The notes below the pieces were generated by a model. That model saw only the letters and a list, made by a program, of their open reading frames with translations, did no database searches and was not told the origin of the DNA. This document shows positions 60,611-64,000 of a stretch of 64,000 nt of DNA, one piece after another. The DNA comes from UBA3069 sp050633465. GTDB lineage: Bacteria > Pseudomonadota > Alphaproteobacteria > Rhodobacterales > Rhodobacteraceae. The DNA lies in NCBI GenBank assembly GCA_050633465.1, contig JBOEGO010000002.1, positions 186,001-250,000 of the forward strand, given 5' to 3'. Numbering within the stretch: position 1 is the stretch's first letter; the number at the start of each line of letters is the position of its first letter. The position numbers were made by a program, and so were the translations under genes.

Positions 60611-60712
60611 GCTGCCCCGTCCAATTCCCGCCACGACGCATATTTTTTAATCGCCAACAAAAACCAGCCGGGCGTTTTACGCTGAAAACCCGGCGTCACT
60701 CCGCTGCAAAAA

Positions 60713-60743
60713 TGAAAAATGCCCCGCTCGAAAACGGGGCATT
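60713..60743 (-). terminator. Intrinsic terminator of the nitrilase/DUF1028 operon
   Basis: Stem AATGCCCCG / CGGGGCATT with an 8-nt loop, followed on the minus strand by TTTCATTTTTG, 45 bases after the DUF1028 stop. Confidence 0.85.
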
Positions 60744-60787
60744 CCAACCTGCGCGAACGGCCCGCTTGAGCCATTGCGCGGCGTGTT

Positions 60788-61453
60788 CTAATGTTCGATC
60801 TTGCTCGATGATTCAGCCGCGTCCGGGTCAATCGCACGCACACGATATGCGGCCGCTTTGGGAAGCCAGGCAACCAGCATTTCCCTCAGATCCTGTAGCG
60901 GCCTGACAGAGGAATCCACCCACAAATCGACATCTTTCAACCCATCAGCGCCAAGCACAACAACCGTGGCGGATTGCAACGGATCCCTTTCGCTGCCCGC
61001 GGTTTCGCCTGCCAGCATTCCAGCCACCAACCGCGACGCCAGATCGCCGCTGGTCGAGGCGAACCCCTGCACCATGGCCGGTAAAACCCTGTCCGTTCCC
61101 AGAAAATTCCCCAGCGCCAGACAATCCCTGCCCGCCAAACCACCGGCCACATCCAGACAGGACGATCCGGTGTGAAACAGCGGCTCTCCGCTGGCGGGCA
61201 ATACGCCCAACTGCCGCCAATGCAGCGCGGTTGCCGCGGCTTTCATCGCCGCAAGGGTTTGTTCGGCATCGCCGGTTTCTTCCCATTTGCGCAGGCCGAA
61301 TTTATGCAAACGCGGATCGGTGCGCGCCTGCGAAAACACCACGCAGCCCTCCGTCACCGCCCCGACCCGTGCGCCAACGCAAACCGACGATGTTGTCACC
61401 GCAAACCCGATGTCCCCCGTTGCAGGATCCCTGCCAGCCAAAGAAAATGTCAT
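60788..61453 (-). CDS. DUF1028 family (Ntn-hydrolase-like) protein
   Basis: This 221-aa protein begins MTFSLAGRDPATGDIGFAVT and has SSVCVGARVGAV and GGLAGRDCLALGNFLG, matching DUF1028, a family with a predicted N-terminal-nucleophile hydrolase fold. The activity is unknown. It overlaps the upstream nitrilase by 4 bases, so both enzymes act on the same or a consecutive compound. Confidence 0.85.
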   Translation of the reverse strand: MTFSLAGRDPATGDIGFAVTTSSVCVGARVGAVTEGCVVFSQARTDPRLHKFGLRKWEETGDAEQTLAAMKAAATALHWRQLGVLPASGEPLFHTGSSCLDVAGGLAGRDCLALGNFLGTDRVLPAMVQGFASTSGDLASRLVAGMLAGETAGSERDPLQSATVVVLGADGLKDVDLWVDSSVRPLQDLREMLVAWLPKAAAYRVRAIDPDAAESSSKIEH

Positions 61454-62406
61454 TCCGGTATCTCCACACCCGTTTGTTGCGTGATCGGCCCATAATGTTC
61501 GATCCGGCGGTGACGCGCGAAATCAAACACCGAACGGCGGATATAGGCACCCAGATCAAGGTCGCAATTATGGGAAATCACCTCGTCATCCTCAGAAATG
61601 GCGCGGGCGACAACTTCGCCCGTGGGGGCAACAATCGCCGACCCGCCGATCATCGCAAACCCGTCCTCGGGGCCACATTTTGCCGCCGCCATAACCCATG
61701 CGCCGTTTTGATAGGCCGCGGATTCCAGGCTCAGCCGGTTGTGGAATTCACGCAAATGGGCGGCTTCGGGGTGGTGGATGTTGCGGGTCGGGGTGTTGTA
61801 ACCCAGCATGAACACCTCGGCTCCGCGCAGGGCCATCACGCGGAATGTTTCCGGCCAGCGCCGGTCATTGCAGATGCACATGCCAAACCGCCCCGACGGC
61901 GTGGCAAAGGTCGGAAAGCCCAGATCGCCCACTTCGAAATAGCGTTTTTCAAGGTGTTCAAATTCCAGATCGCCAATCGGATCTTTGGTTCCTGGCAGGT
62001 GAATCTTGCGATATTTGCCCAATATTGCGCCATCGGGACCAACCAGAACCGATGTGTTGAACCGCCGGACAACGCCGTTTTCCGTCACCTTTTCCGCATA
62101 GCCCAGATAGAACCCCACCCCCAGTTCCTTGGCGGTGTCGAACAGCGGAACCATGGCGGGCGATGGCAGACCCTCTTCGAAAAAAACATCGTATTCTTCG
62201 GGCGTTTCATAGATATAGCGCGGAAAAAATGTGGTCAGCGCCAGTTCGGGAAAGGTCACCCAGGCCGCGCCGCGCCCGTGGGCCTCGCGCAGCATGTCAA
62301 TCAGCCGCGCCACGACCTGCGCCCTTGTATCGGCAAGGTGTATCGGCCCCAATTGTGCAACCGCAAAAATCTCTTTCCTGCTCACGAAACTCTCCTCAAA
62401 AGACAT
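61450..62406 (-). CDS. Carbon-nitrogen hydrolase, second N-carbamoyl-D-amino-acid hydrolase-like paralog
   Basis: This 318-aa enzyme has the same triad regions as the 56528 gene: FPELALTTFFPRYIY, GKYRKIHLPGTKD, CICNDRRWPETFRVMALRG, HLEKRYFEVGDLGFPT. It is close to the Agrobacterium enzyme in wording. It is divergent from the LysR gene at 62485 and shares an operon with DUF1028. The two paralogs differ enough to suggest different substrates. Confidence 0.88.
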   Translation of the reverse strand: MSFEESFVSRKEIFAVAQLGPIHLADTRAQVVARLIDMLREAHGRGAAWVTFPELALTTFFPRYIYETPEEYDVFFEEGLPSPAMVPLFDTAKELGVGFYLGYAEKVTENGVVRRFNTSVLVGPDGAILGKYRKIHLPGTKDPIGDLEFEHLEKRYFEVGDLGFPTFATPSGRFGMCICNDRRWPETFRVMALRGAEVFMLGYNTPTRNIHHPEAAHLREFHNRLSLESAAYQNGAWVMAAAKCGPEDGFAMIGGSAIVAPTGEVVARAISEDDEVISHNCDLDLGAYIRRSVFDFARHRRIEHYGPITQQTGVEIPE

Positions 62407-62438
62407 GTTGCTTCTTTGCTAGACAGTCAGGGCATTAG

Positions 62439-62482
62439 TATGAAATAAATTTTTGACCTCCATAAATAATAAGAAGTTATAC
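62439..62482 (+). promoter_or_regulatory. Left copy of mirrored 44-bp element, LysR operator candidate
   Basis: It begins TATGAAATAAA and ends GAAGTTATAC, with 23 intervening bases. It ends 2 bases before the LysR ATG and lies in the divergent region between the nitrilase operon and LysR. Confidence 0.6.
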
Positions 62483-62484
62483 AA

Positions 62485-63399
62485 ATGATCAATGCTCGGC
62501 AGCTAGAAGTCCTCTCAACCGTGATCGAAGTCGGCACAACAGCGCGGGCGGCGCAGTTGCTAAATGTCAGCCAGCCCGCGATCAGCAACATGATCCGCCA
62601 CACCGAAGACGCGATTGGTTTCGCCCTGTTCAAACGCGAACACGGGCGCCTGACCCCAACCAAAGAAGCCATCCACATCGCCCAGGAAGCGCAGCATTTG
62701 TTCATGCAGCAAAAACGGATCGACAATATCATTGGCGAGCTGAAAGGCGGCACCGTCGGGCGACTCAGCATCGTTGCCACCCCGTCGATCGGGCATGGCA
62801 TCCTGCCCCGCGTGCTGGGGCTGTTCATGAAAACCCGCCCCAAGCTCAAACTGTCGATTGAACTGGGCGGCGTTGACGAGATCACAAAACGGCTGGGCAG
62901 CGGCCGCGCCGATCTGGGGCTTTCCATCACCCAGCCACGGCTTTCTGCGGTTTATGTGCGCGAAATCGGGGATGGGCAATTGATGTGTGTCTGCCCGCCG
63001 GACCACGAACTGGCCCTGATGGAGCGCATTTCAGTGACCGACCTGAACCACGTCAATCACATATCCTATGCTGCGCATACGCCGCTGGGTCAAACCATCG
63101 ACAATGTGTTTTCGGATCAAGGTCTGGAGCGGCGGTTCTTTTGCGAAGTGCGCCACACCGCGACGGCACTGGAAATGGTGCGCAGCGGGCTGGGCGTTGC
63201 GCTGGTCGACAGCTTTGCCCTGATCGGGCGTCAGGGCACATCCATCGCGATACGCCCCACAAAACCCCAGCTGCCCATAAAAATGCACGGTGTCACCTCC
63301 AAACTTTTTCCGACCTCCAATCTGGCCATGCAGTTTCAGGATTTCCTGTCGGATTTCCTAAAGAACGAAGGCGCGCCAGACCCTGACCAGCCCGGATAG
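62485..63399 (+). CDS. LysR-family transcriptional regulator
   Basis: This 304-aa regulator has a DNA-binding HTH (GTTARAAQLLNVSQPAISNM, IRHTEDAIGFALFKREHGRL) followed by an effector domain (KGGTVGRLSIVATPSIGHGI). It is divergent from the nitrilase-DUF1028 operon. No strong Shine-Dalgarno site is seen before ATG 62485. The gene is bounded on both sides by inverted copies of a 44-bp element, its probable operators for the left operon and for the transporter to the right. Confidence 0.92.
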   Translation: MINARQLEVLSTVIEVGTTARAAQLLNVSQPAISNMIRHTEDAIGFALFKREHGRLTPTKEAIHIAQEAQHLFMQQKRIDNIIGELKGGTVGRLSIVATPSIGHGILPRVLGLFMKTRPKLKLSIELGGVDEITKRLGSGRADLGLSITQPRLSAVYVREIGDGQLMCVCPPDHELALMERISVTDLNHVNHISYAAHTPLGQTIDNVFSDQGLERRFFCEVRHTATALEMVRSGLGVALVDSFALIGRQGTSIAIRPTKPQLPIKMHGVTSKLFPTSNLAMQFQDFLSDFLKNEGAPDPDQPG

Positions 63400-63442
63400 T
63401 ATAACTTCAAGATATACACAGGGGTATCTTTTTTATTTCATA
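63399..63442 (-). promoter_or_regulatory. Right copy of mirrored 44-bp element, LysR operator candidate
   Basis: On the minus strand it reads TATGAAATAAA ... GAAGTTATAC with exactly the same spacing as the left copy. It begins at the last base of the LysR stop codon and precedes the ABC ATPase gene, with a CATAAT -10-like element at its right end. Confidence 0.6.
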
Positions 63443-63524
63443 ATCGCTCTCTGCCATGTTCCCTTTTGTGGGAAACGTGACCCGATCGGGTCTGAATACG
63501 GCGCAGAACGGATATGTTTACCAG

Positions 63525-64000
63525 ATGACTTCACCCATTCTCTCGATCAAAAATGCAGTTAAACTTTATGGCGACACACGCGCATTGAATCAGGTGGACC
63601 TTGATGTTGCCGAGGGTGAGTTCCTGACCCTTCTTGGCCCCTCGGGTTCGGGCAAAACCACCCTGCTCAGCGCGATTGCCGGTTTCATCAAAATGGACAG
63701 CGGCAGCCTGACATTGCGGTCCCAAGACATCACCAACCGCCCCCCCGAACATCGCGATTTCGGCATGGTTTTTCAGGGCTATGCCCTGTTTCCCACCATG
63801 ACCGTGCGTGAAAACGTCGGCTTTCCCCTGAAGGTGCGCAAAAAACCGGCGGAGGAGATAAAGAAGCGGGTCGATGACGCGCTGGACATGGTGCAGATGG
63901 GGGCCTTTGCCGATCGCATGCCATCGCAGCTTTCGGGTGGTCAGCAACAACGTATCGCGCTGGCGCGGGCCATGTCGTTCAGCCCGCAGGTTCTGCTGCT
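63525..64000 (+). CDS. ABC transporter ATP-binding protein (PotA-like), 3' end outside window
   Basis: 158 residues are visible from ATG 63525 (MTSPILSIKNAVKLYGDTRA). Walker A GPSGSGKTT, Q-loop MVFQGYALFPTMTVRENVGF and signature LSGGQQQRIALARAM are typical of spermidine/putrescine/iron-type importers. Walker B begins at the edge. The TOBE region that would fix the subfamily lies beyond the window. It is expected to be followed by permease and binding-protein genes. Confidence 0.9.
   Translation, partial: MTSPILSIKNAVKLYGDTRALNQVDLDVAEGEFLTLLGPSGSGKTTLLSAIAGFIKMDSGSLTLRSQDITNRPPEHRDFGMVFQGYALFPTMTVRENVGFPLKVRKKPAEEIKKRVDDALDMVQMGAFADRMPSQLSGGQQQRIALARAMSFSPQVLL

Larger units (their letters stand above)
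60426..60787. other. 362-bp AT-rich control region between two operons
   Basis: It contains the promoter zone of the binding-protein operon with a TGTATACA palindrome (60453-60460), a possible GntR-type operator. It also holds a perfect inverted repeat ATCATTAATA / TATTAATGAT (60579-60588, 60601-60610) and a bulged hairpin (60667-60694). The terminator of the DUF1028 operon lies at 60713-60743. No gene is seen. Confidence 0.6.

Noticed and set aside
62439..63442. Inverted repeats around LysR as ends of a mobile element
   Set aside because: Only 10-11 bp at each end are identical, no transposase or target duplication is seen, and the operator explanation fits the gene layout better.

Overview
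The window is a high-GC chromosomal segment of an alphaproteobacterium, most likely a Rhodobacterales (Roseobacter-group) member. The evidence is an RpoH with the family's RpoH box, a CarD/FdxA/HslR/SUV3-type helicase neighbourhood, a ribE-ribBA-ribH-nusB locus, a GTTC-N7-GTTC SOS box in front of mmcB, a TTGAT-N4-ATCAA FNR-type site, and a tRNA-His with G1:U72, A73 and no encoded G-1. No transposase, phage gene or CRISPR array was seen. All assignments come from reading motifs and gene order; no database search was run.

Left part (1-31 kb) is mostly housekeeping. It holds a truncated TauE/SafE transporter, secF-secD-yajC, a PlsC-like acyltransferase and a ribbon-helix-helix-like protein with a repeat-bearing promoter. 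These are followed by O-acetylhomoserine sulfhydrylase, a 1059-aa protein resembling a GspL/PilM-to-GspC/PilP fusion, a Kef-type antiporter, divergent cobT/cobS, carD, fdxA, hslR and an RNA helicase. Next come a TPR protein, an SCP2 protein, a lysophospholipase, PepF, an M19 dipeptidase, a capsule-type glycosyltransferase, rpoH and rluD. A trio of small Lys-rich proteins and an Orn/Lys/Arg decarboxylase close this part.

Middle part (31-41.5 kb) holds tRNA-His, SOS-controlled mmcB, a long rod-like structured RNA gene (6S RNA is the best guess), an ECF sigma/anti-sigma pair and a nitroreductase. The riboflavin locus follows. Between ribE and ribBA sits what looks like an undescribed peptide-modification (RiPP) module: a 68-aa Cys-containing precursor, a hairpin terminator, a SPASM radical-SAM maturase, and upstream a Tat-exported metallo-beta-lactamase-fold hydrolase. 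A perfect FNR-type box lies exactly at the class II position of a candidate promoter for the precursor, so the module is predicted to be induced at low oxygen. This is the best candidate for a new system in the window.

Right part (41.6-64 kb) is an accessory catabolic island. A GntR regulator is divergent from an eight-gene operon: class II aldolase, 2-hydroxyacid dehydrogenase, two amidohydrolases and a complete dipeptide-type ABC importer. A convergent operon encodes an amino-acid-type ABC importer, an N-carbamoyl-D-amino-acid hydrolase-like nitrilase, a DHDPS/NAL-type lyase, an SDR, a hydantoin/Asp/Glu racemase and a LysR regulator. A second nitrilase plus a DUF1028 protein is divergent from another LysR gene, whose coding region is flanked by two mirrored 44-bp elements. 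A PotA-type ABC ATPase runs off the right edge. Together these suggest uptake and hydrolysis of N-carbamoyl, hydantoin-like or other cyclic amide compounds; the actual substrates cannot be read from the sequence.
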